A stretch of 33,177 bases of DNA from Deltaproteobacteria bacterium (GCA_018333535.1 JAGXTA010000098.1:1-33177); one strand, 5' to 3'. Positions 15,720-24,035 are shown, numbered from the stretch's first letter. The notes: generated by a model not told the origin, from the sequence alone. Program-made: numbers and translations.

Positions 15720-17443
15720 TGATAGATCTCTCCCTTCTCCACTTCCTGGACGGTCAACCGGGTGAAATGGTTGAGAGAGGCGTAGTTGCCCAGAAAGTGA
15801 TCCAAGATACATCCGAAAAGATACATGTCTCCTTGACTCGCAAATTTCTCCTGACGAAGTTTCAGCTCGATCTCCTGACCCCGCATCAGGATGCCCGAGA
15901 CCAACCGGTCGGAAAGCCTGGCCTCAAGGCCTTCGATGCCATCGATTCGCTTTCGATTGGCCAGGGTATGGGTCCGGTTGCGGCTTCCAGGAAAGATATA
16001 CTGTTCAAGAAGGGCTTTTAAATTTTCCGTGCGGGATAGGGAGAGGTAATTGAGGAAGAGGTGGGCCAGAAGGCGCCATCTCAGGTTCTCTCCACCCTTC
16101 TCGCCATCCTTTTTTCCTTCGAGAGGAGGCAGGAGGCTGATCGTCGGGGGCTGAATATTTTTGAATTCCACGGGTTCGGGAGAGCTGCTCGTCGGAAGAG
16201 AGACATCCCCCAGCCGAAGATTTTCAGGAAGCGCTCCGTTGGTACAGAGAAGTTGAATGGAAAGGGTTTCGGAGGGAGGTAAGCCGATTCCAGGTGGATA
16301 GGCGATTGAGAGAAAGAGATCGAACATCTCCCTGAGGGGAGATTGCCGGATGGTCAACCGATAGACCGGATGAGCCTGGGGATCAGGATTGAAGACTTCA
16401 AAGGGCACATACTGCCTCTCCTGGGCGGTCCCCTGGATATATCCGACCACACTTTGCACGGAGTAAACCTGATAATGTTCGGGATTAGACCCGGCAGGCC
16501 GGACGAGATATCTTGTCATCCGGTGGTCGACCTGGATGGGGTCGGCATCGTGAGGAAAGAGGTTGATCGCAGGCGTCACGGAAAGGACGAAGTGATCTTT
16601 CTTGATCCGGGGGGCGGAAAAAGAGAGATCCTGGAGTTCAAAATGGATCTCAAATCTGGAACCCCCTCCACGCTCCTCCCAGCGCTCCCATCCGGTCAGG
16701 TCGAGAAAAAGGAATTTCTGCGGGGAGATAAAATATTCCTGAAGGATCCGGTAGCCGGGAAAGGCATGGGAGGGATAAGGGATGAGGGGTTCCTTATCGG
16801 AAAAACCGATGGGTTTTAAATCCTCCGGACCGAGGGAGCAGGACTTCCCTTTTTCAAGAGGTTTGATGTGGATCCGGCGAAGATGGCGCCTCAGGAGAAG
16901 ATAGAGGTCAGAGGCATCCGGATAGTCTCCTGCAAGAAAGAGGCGCAGGGCTTTTGGCTGCCAGTCGGATAGTTTCATACCCTTCGTCTCAAACAGGAGC
17001 TTGATCAGGGGTGGCTGGCCAGAAGGTTGCATGAAGGTGGCATCCAGCAGAGTGAGAGGATGGACATCCACTTCATAGGAGGTCCGGAAAAGGCAGGAGG
17101 TTCCTTCAACGGGAACAGAACCAATTTGAATTTCCGGAGGTATAGTTATCGATTGCCTGAGGCTGGGCTTTGGAGTGAAGGCAATGAGGGTGGTCGAAGG
17201 GATCGGCCTTAGGTAATGGGGCCAGATCAATTGCATCAACTCATTGATGATCTCCGGAAACTCATCATCCAGTTTCTGCCTGAGCAGGGCAGTGAGAAAG
17301 GCCACGCCTTCAAGCAACCGCTCCACATCCGGATCCGGAGTGGCGCCAGCCAGCATCGGCGCAAGGGCAGGGTGGGCTCTGGAAAACTCCTTGCCAAGGT
17401 CTCTCAGATGGGACAGTTCTTCCTGAAAGTAACGATTGAACAT
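15683..17443 (-). CDS. tssF: TssF baseplate protein
   Basis: The 586-residue product matches TssF (VasA/ImpG), which with TssG forms the wedge of the T6SS baseplate. The opening FNRYFQEELSHLRDLGKEFSRAHP, then DPDVERLLEGVAFLTALLRQKLDDEFPEI and LIWPHYLRPIPS, is the family signature. The C-terminal half contains the expected RPAGSNPEHYQVYSVQSVVGY block. Length is normal. The upstream gap to tssE (108 bases) contains a REP-like hairpin. tssG starts inside its 3' end. Confidence 0.96.
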   Translation of the reverse strand: MFNRYFQEELSHLRDLGKEFSRAHPALAPMLAGATPDPDVERLLEGVAFLTALLRQKLDDEFPEIINELMQLIWPHYLRPIPSTTLIAFTPKPSLRQSITIPPEIQIGSVPVEGTSCLFRTSYEVDVHPLTLLDATFMQPSGQPPLIKLLFETKGMKLSDWQPKALRLFLAGDYPDASDLYLLLRRHLRRIHIKPLEKGKSCSLGPEDLKPIGFSDKEPLIPYPSHAFPGYRILQEYFISPQKFLFLDLTGWERWEERGGGSRFEIHFELQDLSFSAPRIKKDHFVLSVTPAINLFPHDADPIQVDHRMTRYLVRPAGSNPEHYQVYSVQSVVGYIQGTAQERQYVPFEVFNPDPQAHPVYRLTIRQSPLREMFDLFLSIAYPPGIGLPPSETLSIQLLCTNGALPENLRLGDVSLPTSSSPEPVEFKNIQPPTISLLPPLEGKKDGEKGGENLRWRLLAHLFLNYLSLSRTENLKALLEQYIFPGSRNRTHTLANRKRIDGIEGLEARLSDRLVSGILMRGQEIELKLRQEKFASQGDMYLFGCILDHFLGNYASLNHFTRLTVQEVEKGEIYQWPARIGDHPLI

Positions 17444-17479
17444 GGGTTAGTTTGTGGTGAATGGCCTAATCAAATGAGA

Positions 17480-17511
17480 TGTAGGGGCGACCCTCCGTGG
17501 TCACCCCTACA
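17480..17511. repeat. REP-like hairpin between tssE and tssF
   Basis: TGTAGGGG-C-GACC and GGTC-A-CCCCTACA face each other across a six-base loop, giving a 13-position stem with one mismatch. GTAGGGGCGA-type hairpins recur between genes in many environmental genomes. It may stabilise or separate the two messages. Confidence 0.6.
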
Positions 17512-17551
17512 ATAATTCGATCAACGAAAAGCGATGAGCCTCGTTAAACGT

Positions 17552-17995
17552 TCAGCCTACGATACTAATTTTTCCTTCGTTGTCGACCATGGTCTCTAAG
17601 AAGACCTGGGTTTTTGATTCCGTAACGAGTCTCCCGGTGATTTGAAACCGGATCGTCAGAGGATCGGCGTGTAAATCCGCCCCTGCTTCCTCCTGATCGA
17701 TCAGGGCGACCCTCACCCCCTGGAGCCGGGGTTCATATTTCTGGATGGCCAGCCGGATCGCCTTCTCGATTTCCCTCTTCGGGTTGGTCTCTGTTTTGGG
17801 AAGGGTGAGGAAAAAGTCCGTAAAGTCAGGCGTTCCATAATCGTCCGCAATGGGGACATTTCCCTGTTTGGTGTTGAGGATTCTCTGTAAATGCCTGATG
17901 ACCGAATCCACAATCCTTCGAGGGTCTTCCTTGCCCCGTCTCGCCGGCTCTTTCTCCCAGGCTCGAAGTCTCTCTAAAAGTCTTTCCTCCCTCAT
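17552..17995 (-). CDS. tssE: TssE baseplate protein (gp25-like)
   Basis: The 147-residue product belongs to the gp25 / lysozyme-like family (TssE, VasS/HsiF), which forms the inner baseplate and nucleates sheath assembly. Diagnostic features are DSVIRHLQRILNTKQGNVPIADDYGTPDF, then LTLPKTETNPKREIEKAIRLAIQKYEPRL, the usual gp25 start-to-middle pattern, and a beta-rich end. It is 15 bases downstream of an hcp stop. The ribosome-binding site is weak. Confidence 0.95.
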   Translation of the reverse strand: MREERLLERLRAWEKEPARRGKEDPRRIVDSVIRHLQRILNTKQGNVPIADDYGTPDFTDFFLTLPKTETNPKREIEKAIRLAIQKYEPRLQGVRVALIDQEEAGADLHADPLTIRFQITGRLVTESKTQVFLETMVDNEGKISIVG

Positions 17996-18010
17996 GAGAA
18001 ATCCATTCTC

Positions 18011-18499
18011 TTATGCTACTCTCCATTCGTCCACAAACTCTATACCACCGCTCTCATAGATCCAGGTGATCTCCCCGAATACGAAGGAAACCTCTTCCAT
18101 CGCCGGAACGTTTTCTGTTCTTTCATCAAGAGTGCTTGGAGAGATCGTCCTGATCGAGGAGATGCGGCCATATCTCAACCGGATGGTGTAAAAATGCTCT
18201 GTGGTGCCATCTCCGGTTGGGTTAGGCCTGTAAAATTTAATGGTGACCTCCACTTCTTCATTATTGCAAAGAGCCTGATGCAGGATGGGAGAAGATCGGT
18301 CAATTCTCTTAGTAATGGTGACGGGGTCGTAGGACCGTTCCCCGGTTGCCATACCGGAAGCCTCACGGTGGGTTTTAACCATGTGTTCCAATTTGAAGGC
18401 TTCGATTGATCCTTCGCGGTCCATACTGCTGACCGTGCTGTCTCCGCGGACCTCCCCAACATTTTGACCCTTTACCCATACATGGATGTTCTGTGCCAT
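18011..18499 (-). CDS. tssD: Hcp tube protein (TssD), copy nearer tssE
   Basis: The 162-residue Hcp family protein forms the hexameric inner tube. It shows the family pattern IKRIDRSSPIL-like (here TKRIDRSSPILHQAL), then TIKFYRPNP..EHFYTIRLRYGRISSI and VPAMEEVSFVFGEITWIYESGGI. It is a normal-length, non-evolved Hcp. AGGAGG seven bases before the ATG predicts strong translation, as expected for a major structural subunit. A second Hcp lies upstream at 18829-19317. The two are clearly paralogous but differ enough to suggest separate roles or different cargo. Confidence 0.95.
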   Translation of the reverse strand: MAQNIHVWVKGQNVGEVRGDSTVSSMDREGSIEAFKLEHMVKTHREASGMATGERSYDPVTITKRIDRSSPILHQALCNNEEVEVTIKFYRPNPTGDGTTEHFYTIRLRYGRISSIRTISPSTLDERTENVPAMEEVSFVFGEITWIYESGGIEFVDEWRVA

Positions 18500-18828
18500 G
18501 GTTCGGTCCTCCTTCCGTTTCTCAATCTAGAGTAGTGTCTCTAACACCTCTTATACATACCCCGTTCGCCCTGAGCCTGTCGAAGGGTGAACTATATCGA
18601 GGGGTTCCGTTCATGGTTCGACATGCCTGTCCTCTCCGAGCCAGAGGCTCTCTGAGCCGGAGGCTGAGCAGACCGTTCATCCTTCGAGAGCCTCAGGACG
18701 AACGGTCTGCCGAAGGGCTCACCACGAACGGATTGTAAAGTGATTACTGAAACACTATACTAGCCGAACAACATTTTTCTCCGGTATCAGGAAATCACCA
18801 TTCTCTTCTGAAGTGAAGTCCACTCAGA
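18500..18828. other. Inter-hcp gap filled by a composite repeat element
   Basis: This 329-base gap between the two hcp genes has no gene. Bases 18527-18763 form a repeat element described separately, and the rest is short leader and trailer sequence. The upstream edge of the element lies only about 14 bases before the ribosome-binding site of the gene at 18499. On the minus strand TATAGT (18753-18758) could act as a -10 box, but there is no matching -35. Confidence 0.6.
18527..18763. repeat. MITE-like composite element with terminal inverted repeats and inner REP hairpins
   Basis: The ends CTAGAGTAGTGT (18527-18538) and ACACTATACTAG (18752-18763) are inverted repeats matching at 10 of 12 positions. 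Inside are a CCGTTCGCCCTGAGCC..GGGTGAAC unit (18562-18592), a hairpin GAGCC-AGA-GGCTC (18638-18650), and a perfect 11-bp stem GCAGACCGTTC / GAACGGTCTGC (18668-18678 and 18700-18710). A related GTTCGTCCTGAG unit lies at 32531-32567. No transposase is encoded. Confidence 0.6.
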
Positions 18829-19317
18829 TTATTTAGGGGTCTTCCATTCATCCTGGGCTTCAACCCCATCGACCACCCAGGTCCAGATAATTTTCGAATA
18901 GGTGAAGGAGACATCCTCCATGTGAGTAAAACTTTCCCTGGCCGGATCCAGGGTATTCGGTATCCATGGTTTTACAGAGACGACGATGGCGTCTTCCAAT
19001 TTGATCGTAAAATAATGCTCCTCACTGCCGGAGGGGTTAATCCGGTAATACTTCAGGGTGACATCGTTCATCCTTTCCCCGGTCGAAAGGGCTTGATAGA
19101 ACTTCGGAGATGATTTGTCAAAGACTTTGGTCACGGTGAAAGGGTTATGGACCCGTTTGCCGGTGGGAAGGCCGGTTTGAGGATCACGGGGGATATAAAC
19201 TTCGTGATTGAGGGCCTGGCAGAGAATCGTATCCTCGCGGCCCTGCATGTCACAGCATCCCTGAGAAATGTTCCCTTGATTTTTCCCTGTTAACGACATG
19301 TGAAATGGCATTGGCAT
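18829..19317 (-). CDS. tssD: Hcp tube protein (TssD), upstream copy
   Basis: This 162-residue Hcp paralog starts MPMPFHMSLTGKNQGNI and has the core TVTKVFDKSSPKFYQAL, VTLKYYRINPSGSEEHYFTIKLEDAIVVSV and MEDVSFTYSKIIWTW of the Hcp1 family. AGGAGG eight bases before the ATG is a strong ribosome-binding site. It contains a Cys-Cys pair (GCCDMQG), absent from the other copy. It lies between tssC and the composite repeat, and may be the standard tube protein made in step with the sheath. Confidence 0.95.
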   Translation of the reverse strand: MPMPFHMSLTGKNQGNISQGCCDMQGREDTILCQALNHEVYIPRDPQTGLPTGKRVHNPFTVTKVFDKSSPKFYQALSTGERMNDVTLKYYRINPSGSEEHYFTIKLEDAIVVSVKPWIPNTLDPARESFTHMEDVSFTYSKIIWTWVVDGVEAQDEWKTPK

Positions 19318-19350
19318 AGTCTTGTCCTCCTTTTTTGGGTTTTTTATAAT

Positions 19351-19417
19351 CGAATTACACGAATGACAACGAATAACACGAATTCGTGAAATTCGTTCCC
19401 ATTCGCTTCATTCGTAA
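19351..19417. repeat. Inverted repeat centred on CACGAATTCGTG
   Basis: A perfect 12-bp palindrome CACGAATTCGTG (19377-19388) is the core of a longer imperfect inverted repeat made of ACGAAT / ATTCGT units. A shorter stretch of similar units (GCACGAATGAGAGCGAAT...) occurs at 32493-32520. It sits between tssC and hcp and may slow transcription or protect RNA ends. Confidence 0.55.
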
Positions 19418-19419
19418 AA

Positions 19420-20907
19420 CTATTTTTTGTCCAGTTTTCCTACCAGAGAAAGGGTAAAGAAAGAGCCCATATATTTGAAATGGGGTCTCACTTCCAGTCT
19501 CACCCTGTACCAGCCGGGATCTCCCTCCACATCCTCGACCATGACCCGTGCCTGACGCAGGGGCCTCCGGCTTCTCACGGCAGGAGAGGGGCTTTCCTGA
19601 TCGGCAATATACTGACGAATCCAGTCGTTGAGTTCTCTTTCGAGGTCAACCCGTTCCTTCCAGGAACCGATGTTCTCCCTCTGAATCACCTTTAAATAGT
19701 GAGCCAGCCGGTTGATGACAAACATATAGGGCAGCTGCAAACCCAGCTTGTAATTGGTTTCCGCCTCCCGGCCTTCTTTTGTTTTTGGAAAGACCTTCGG
19801 CTTCTGGCATGAGTTGGCCGAGAAAAAGGCCGCATTGTCACTTCCCTTTCGCATGGTCAGGGCAATGAATCCCTCTTCAGCCAGTTCGAATTCCCTTCTC
19901 TCAGAGATCAACACCTCCGTGGGAATCTTCGTCTGGATCTCTCCCATGGCTTCGAACTGATGAAGCGGCAGATCTTCGACCGCTCCTCCTGAGCTGGGCC
20001 CGATGATATTGGCGCACCACCGATATTTTGCAAAACTGTCTGTGAGTCTGGAGGTAAAGGCAAAGGCGGAGTTTCCCCATAGATAATCGTCATGGCTGGC
20101 TGAGACCTCCTCCTGATAGTTGAAGCTTTTCACCGGCTGGGTGTCCGGACCATAAGGCAGGCGGAGCAAAAATCGCGGAAGGGTGAGACCCACATACCGG
20201 GCATCTTCGCTCTCCCTGAAGGATTGCCATTTGATATACTGGGGCGCTTCAAGGATTGACTTGATATCCTTCAGATGGGGAAGCGTGGTGAAATCGACAA
20301 TGCCGAAGAAATTGGGACTGGCCGCTGTGATAAAGGGGGCGTGGGCCATCGTGGCGACACTGGCGATATACTGCAGTAACCTCATATCCTGAGGACCTGC
20401 TCCGAACTCGTAGTTGCCGACCAGGGCTCCATAAGGTTTGCCACCGAACTGGCCATACTCTGCCGTATAGACGGTTTTGTAAAGGCCTGATTTGACCATC
20501 TCCGGAGCGTCACCAAAATCGTCGAGAAGATCCTCTTTGCTCACATTGAGGATCTCCACCTTGACGTTCTCCCTGAAGTCGGTCTTATCGATCAGAAATT
20601 TCATCGAACGCCAGGCGGACTCGAGTTTCTGAAAATCCTGTTGATGAAGAATCGCATCAAGCTGGAGGCTCATCTTCTTGTCGATCTCGGCAATCATATC
20701 ATCGACAACGGCTTTGGAGACCTTGACGGCTTCCTTGCCGGGTTCGAGAAGCCCGGCGAGAAAGGCCTCCAAACCTTTCTTCATCACCGAATAGTTTTCG
20801 TCTGTGGGTTTGAGATTCGTGGCCTGAATGATCTCTTCCAACAGAGAGGGTTTTTCCAGGACCTGCGTTTCGGCAGACACGGCTGCCTTTTCTCTTTCTT
20901 CAGCCAT
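19420..20907 (-). CDS. tssC: TssC sheath large subunit (VipB)
   Basis: The 495-residue product is the large sheath subunit that polymerises with TssB and contracts to drive the spike. Family hallmarks include QKLESAWRSMKFLIDKTDF, GDAPEMVKSGLYKTVYTAEYGQFGGKPYGALVGNYEF, SPNFFG, SFRESEDARYVGLTLPRFLLRLPYG, and the C-terminal RPHFKYMGSFFTLSLVGKLDKK. Length is typical. The ribosome-binding site AGGAGG lies just upstream, preceded by a perfect 10-bp hairpin, so the message may be processed or stabilised at this point relative to tssB. Confidence 0.97.
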   Translation of the reverse strand: MAEEREKAAVSAETQVLEKPSLLEEIIQATNLKPTDENYSVMKKGLEAFLAGLLEPGKEAVKVSKAVVDDMIAEIDKKMSLQLDAILHQQDFQKLESAWRSMKFLIDKTDFRENVKVEILNVSKEDLLDDFGDAPEMVKSGLYKTVYTAEYGQFGGKPYGALVGNYEFGAGPQDMRLLQYIASVATMAHAPFITAASPNFFGIVDFTTLPHLKDIKSILEAPQYIKWQSFRESEDARYVGLTLPRFLLRLPYGPDTQPVKSFNYQEEVSASHDDYLWGNSAFAFTSRLTDSFAKYRWCANIIGPSSGGAVEDLPLHQFEAMGEIQTKIPTEVLISERREFELAEEGFIALTMRKGSDNAAFFSANSCQKPKVFPKTKEGREAETNYKLGLQLPYMFVINRLAHYLKVIQRENIGSWKERVDLERELNDWIRQYIADQESPSPAVRSRRPLRQARVMVEDVEGDPGWYRVRLEVRPHFKYMGSFFTLSLVGKLDKK

Positions 20908-20923
20908 ACATCTCCCTCCTTAT

Positions 20924-21031
20924 GAGATTTCTGAAAAGTGCAGAAATCTCTAGAATCATATTTTAAAATCCCTGCCTACCGGCAGGCAGGTGCGTAATCA
21001 GAGAACGAAAAGTAGTTTTTCTGAGTTCTCT
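20924..21031. repeat. Three successive hairpins between tssB and tssC
   Basis: Hairpin 1 is GAGATTTCTG / CAGAAATCTC with a seven-base loop (20924-20950), a perfect 10-bp stem right before the tssC ribosome-binding site. Hairpin 2 is CCTGCC-TACC-GGCAGG (20971-20986). Hairpin 3 pairs AGAGAAC (21000-21006) with GTTCTCT (21025-21031) and touches the tssB stop codon. None carries a clear U-run. Confidence 0.6.
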
Positions 21032-21516
21032 TATTCTCCGATCCCCATCTCCTTGAGGAGCTGTTTTCGAGTGGTTTCATCCTTAACCAGTTCCTGGACC
21101 TTCTTCCGGAACTCGGGCACATTGGCCAGAGGGCCCCTCAAAGACCGCATGGCCTCCCTCAGTTCGAGAAGACGTTTCAATTCAGGAACCTGGTTCACAA
21201 TCGACTCGGGGTCAAAATCTTTGATCGATTTCATCTGGAGCTTCACCGTGGTCTCCTCATCGGGCTTTCCGGAGAGCCGGTTGGGCACCGTGATGTTCAG
21301 ACCAAGACCGTGGGCTTTCAGGACCTCGTTAAAATTGTCTTTGTCAATGTTGATGGGGTCTCTTTTCTCGAGCGCCCGGTCATCCGGTTTGCCGGTAAAG
21401 TCGCCCATGACCAGCATCTTGAGAGGAAGCTCCACATCCTCTTTGACATCCCCTGTGGCCGGACGATAGACAATGTTGATTCTTTCCTTTGGAGCAACGG
21501 ATGCTTCTTTCGGCAT
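21031..21516 (-). CDS. tssB: TssB sheath small subunit (VipA)
   Basis: The 161-residue product is the small sheath subunit. ERINIVYRPATGDVKEDVELPLKMLVMGDFTG near the start, then LSGKPDEETTVKLQMKSIKDFDPESIVNQVPELKRLLELREAM, are characteristic of the VipA/ImpB family. The C-terminal helix region (LRGPLANVPEFRKKVQELVKDETTRKQLL) matches the family. GGAGG five bases before the ATG is a strong ribosome-binding site. It lies between tssA and tssC in the common order. Confidence 0.97.
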   Translation of the reverse strand: MPKEASVAPKERINIVYRPATGDVKEDVELPLKMLVMGDFTGKPDDRALEKRDPINIDKDNFNEVLKAHGLGLNITVPNRLSGKPDEETTVKLQMKSIKDFDPESIVNQVPELKRLLELREAMRSLRGPLANVPEFRKKVQELVKDETTRKQLLKEMGIGE

Positions 21517-21560
21517 AGTTCCCTCCTTTCTTTTTGATTAGGAATCTCTTTATTAGGAAC

Positions 21561-21628
21561 CCAGGAAACCATGAATAAAGAATTTGGGTTTTAGAATTTG
21601 AATTTTTCCTGCCTTCCTGGCTTCCTTA
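21561..21628. repeat. Imperfect inverted repeat between tssA and tssB
   Basis: CCAGGAA (21561-21567) pairs with TTCCTGG (21614-21620), and the outer flanks (TATTAGGAA left, TTCCTTATTAGG right) partly extend the match. The gap has no coding content. Confidence 0.4.
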
Positions 21629-23167
21629 TTAGGTTTTTCCTATGCGGATCGCCTCTGTCAGGTCGAGTTTTGCAATCCGCTGTAACACTTCGGAGGCCTT
21701 TTCCTTTGACGGCTGATCCGATTGGGAGGAGAATCCGATCCAGACCGCCTTAAGGCTTTTTATAGCTAATTCAGGATCATATTCCTCCAACCTGTAAAAG
21801 TCAATGTCTTTTAAAATCTGCTCAAGATGGGGAAGGGCCACCTTGGCCTGTTTGTTCTTGACCAGGAGCTGGGACATTGCGAGACGCCAGAGCAGTTTCT
21901 CCCTCTGGGATGAGCTGTGTTGAAATTTCTGCTGAAGCCCCTCGATGGCCTCAAGGAGCTTGCCTTTCTTGATCAGCGCCTGAGCCTCTTCCACCTCCTT
22001 TTCTATGGAATGTTTGTCCTGTGGGGTTGCGATCTGGGAGGAAGGTTCTTCGGCGCCTCCCCGTTTAAAGGCAATCTCTTTTATCCATTGTTTGGTTTCA
22101 GAATCCGCAAAGGGCGTCCCGTCTGAGAAGGAGAGATGTTCGAGGCCCGGAAGCCGGTTAAGAAGGAAAGCTGTCTCCTCGATGACCGCCTCTTTCGCCT
22201 TCTCATGCTTCTCTCCTAAATTGGAAAGGCCTTCTGAAACGAACCGATTCAGATCGATCCAGAAGATAAACTGGGGAAGCCTTCCTTCCGCTGCCCTGAT
22301 GAGGCTTTCGTTATCCCCCTTATTTCTCAATTCAGAGAAGATATTTTTTACCTGGGCAGGGGGCGGCGGGATGCGGGTCTGGCCGTTGGTTGCGGGCGGA
22401 AGCGCTTCCACATTCGACCACAGGATGATTCTGGACCATCGATAGGGCTGGGGGTTGGAGAGGTTTTCCTGATGGAAAAAAGAGACTGCCTCGCGGATTT
22501 TCTGAAGCCCATGGTTCAGAATTTTCTGAGCATCCTGAGGGGTGGTCGGGACTGCCTGAACTTCCGGCTCTTCGCGGGTTGTTTTCTCTGTGGGAGGGGG
22601 TGGTGTATCCTTTGGCTTCTCAGGCGGAGGCGGAGACAGAGTTTCTAATTGATCCAGAATTGCATTGAAAGAGGGAAGCTCTTCAAGATTCTTACCCAAA
22701 AACTCTTCAATCTTTTCCAGTCTCTCATTTAGAGCGTTGATTTGATCCTGCGGAAGGGTGCGTTGTTTGACCTGTTTCAGGGCTCCCTCGGCCTTTTCGA
22801 TCCACCATTCGACGGCGCCTGCGCGGCCCTTCGTCTTTGCCGGATAGAGGCGGTCCCAGAATGTTTCCAGAAGGTCCTGATAGATTTTCAGGCCGATGGC
22901 AAACCCTTCGACCTGTTGTTTGTAGATCAGGGCTACAGCGAGGTAGCTGGCGACCAAAAGATCTTTTGATTTTTCTGAGAGGATTTCGGAGGAGAGTTTT
23001 AAGACTTTTCCCCAATCTACACTGGCGGGTCCTGAAATGGAGGAGAGTTTACCGACCTCGGACTGGAGATCTTCAAAGAGTGGCTCAAACCGGATGTCGG
23101 CCCCAGTGGGTTGATCTTGACTGATGGGTTCCTTGCCTAAGGATTCGAGGTTCATATCATTGCTCAC
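21629..23167 (-). CDS. tssA: TssA, sheath-assembly cap / chaperone
   Basis: The 512-residue product matches TssA: an ImpA-type N-terminal domain with PASVDWGKVLKLSSEILSEKSKDLLVASYLAVAL and GFAIGLKIYQDLLETFWDRLYP, a Pro-rich middle linker (PPPPEKPKDTPPPPTEKTT), then a VasJ-like C-terminal half. TssA helps baseplate and tube/sheath polymerisation begin. The only start that includes the N-terminus is GTG at 23167, with an ATG four codons later (23155); neither has a strong ribosome-binding site. A 151-base gap with repeats separates it from tagF. Confidence 0.92.
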   Translation of the reverse strand: MSNDMNLESLGKEPISQDQPTGADIRFEPLFEDLQSEVGKLSSISGPASVDWGKVLKLSSEILSEKSKDLLVASYLAVALIYKQQVEGFAIGLKIYQDLLETFWDRLYPAKTKGRAGAVEWWIEKAEGALKQVKQRTLPQDQINALNERLEKIEEFLGKNLEELPSFNAILDQLETLSPPPPEKPKDTPPPPTEKTTREEPEVQAVPTTPQDAQKILNHGLQKIREAVSFFHQENLSNPQPYRWSRIILWSNVEALPPATNGQTRIPPPPAQVKNIFSELRNKGDNESLIRAAEGRLPQFIFWIDLNRFVSEGLSNLGEKHEKAKEAVIEETAFLLNRLPGLEHLSFSDGTPFADSETKQWIKEIAFKRGGAEEPSSQIATPQDKHSIEKEVEEAQALIKKGKLLEAIEGLQQKFQHSSSQREKLLWRLAMSQLLVKNKQAKVALPHLEQILKDIDFYRLEEYDPELAIKSLKAVWIGFSSQSDQPSKEKASEVLQRIAKLDLTEAIRIGKT

Positions 23168-23213
23168 GAGGGTTTCGTCATGTTTGGGTGAAGGTTACGG
23201 TGACGAAGCCCGT

Positions 23214-23315
23214 ATGATATATCATCGGCCTTATAGTCTTATGGTCGTATAGTCGTGTAGTTTAGGACAAAATCCTAATTGACTATAAGACTATAGGACT
23301 ATGAGACTATATGAC
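23214..23315. repeat. Period-8 inverted repeat array between tagF and tssA
   Basis: Four 8-base units on the left (TTATAGTC, TTATGGTC, GTATAGTC, GTGTAGTT; 23231-23262) face four complementary units on the right (GACTATAA, GACTATAG, GACTATGA, GACTATAT; 23281-23312). A small TTAGGA / TCCTAA hairpin lies at the centre (23262-23278). A perfect palindrome ATGATATATCAT (23214-23225) precedes the array. There is no coding content. Confidence 0.65.
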
Positions 23316-23318
23316 ATT

Positions 23319-24035
23319 TTATCCTTTCACAGAGACCGACCACAGTTGAACGAAATCGGATGTCTGGAGAGGACGCCTGAAAAAGGCCAGGCAGGTCCTG
23401 TCCAGAGTTCCTCCCATAAAAATCACATTGGGAACCGCTTTCATCTGGTTCCTGATCAGGGTGTGATAGAGGTTCACCTGCGTCAGTTGATCGTGGTTGG
23501 AGTTCATCTCCAGATCGAGGATGAGCTCTGCCTGATCCGAACCGAAGGAAACCTGTTTTTCCATCTCATTCAGATCCTTCCTCTTCATTTCAAAATCGGG
23601 CCATCCGGGAACGGGAGGTCTGATGCGTTGAACTTCCTGTTCCAATTTTTTAAAATCGTTGACAACGAACGCCGAAAGGTATTCGATCTGATCCCAGGTT
23701 CTTTCACAGGCAAAGGGCATGAGGTCCCAGTGATCCTCCCAGCCATTGAGCAGGCCCGTCCCTATGATCAGAAGGGGATAAGGACGGCCCACGCGGTCAG
23801 AGCTGTCCCTCACCACTCCGCAGGCGATATTCTCTTTCTGCGAACCTCTTGCCCAGAATCGCCAGGCATGGAGGCCCCGAGAGGGTGTTTTTTTAGAGAC
23901 CAGCGCCTGATATCCCTTCTCCACCCAGTCGGCAAAACCTTTGAGCAGAGGGGCGTCCTCACCCAGCCTGAAGAAGTCCGCGGCCACCGGGTGCTTTCCG
24001 AATGCAGACCATTGCCAGGAAGAGTTCACGCTCAT
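23319..24035 (-). CDS. tagF: TagF, posttranslational T6SS regulator
   Basis: The 238-residue product is a TagF (DUF2094/SciT) protein: FGKHPVAADFFRLG (12-25), WVEKGYQAL, WRFWARGSQ and the SSDRVGRPYPLLI block are the family pattern. In Pseudomonas aeruginosa TagF holds the T6SS inactive, by acting on Fha, until phosphorylation or another signal relieves it. The ATG overlaps the tssM stop by four bases, so the two are translationally coupled. Neither the kinase PpkA nor the phosphatase PppA is in the window, so the relieving signal is unclear. Confidence 0.92.
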   Translation of the reverse strand: MSVNSSWQWSAFGKHPVAADFFRLGEDAPLLKGFADWVEKGYQALVSKKTPSRGLHAWRFWARGSQKENIACGVVRDSSDRVGRPYPLLIIGTGLLNGWEDHWDLMPFACERTWDQIEYLSAFVVNDFKKLEQEVQRIRPPVPGWPDFEMKRKDLNEMEKQVSFGSDQAELILDLEMNSNHDQLTQVNLYHTLIRNQMKAVPNVIFMGGTLDRTCLAFFRRPLQTSDFVQLWSVSVKG

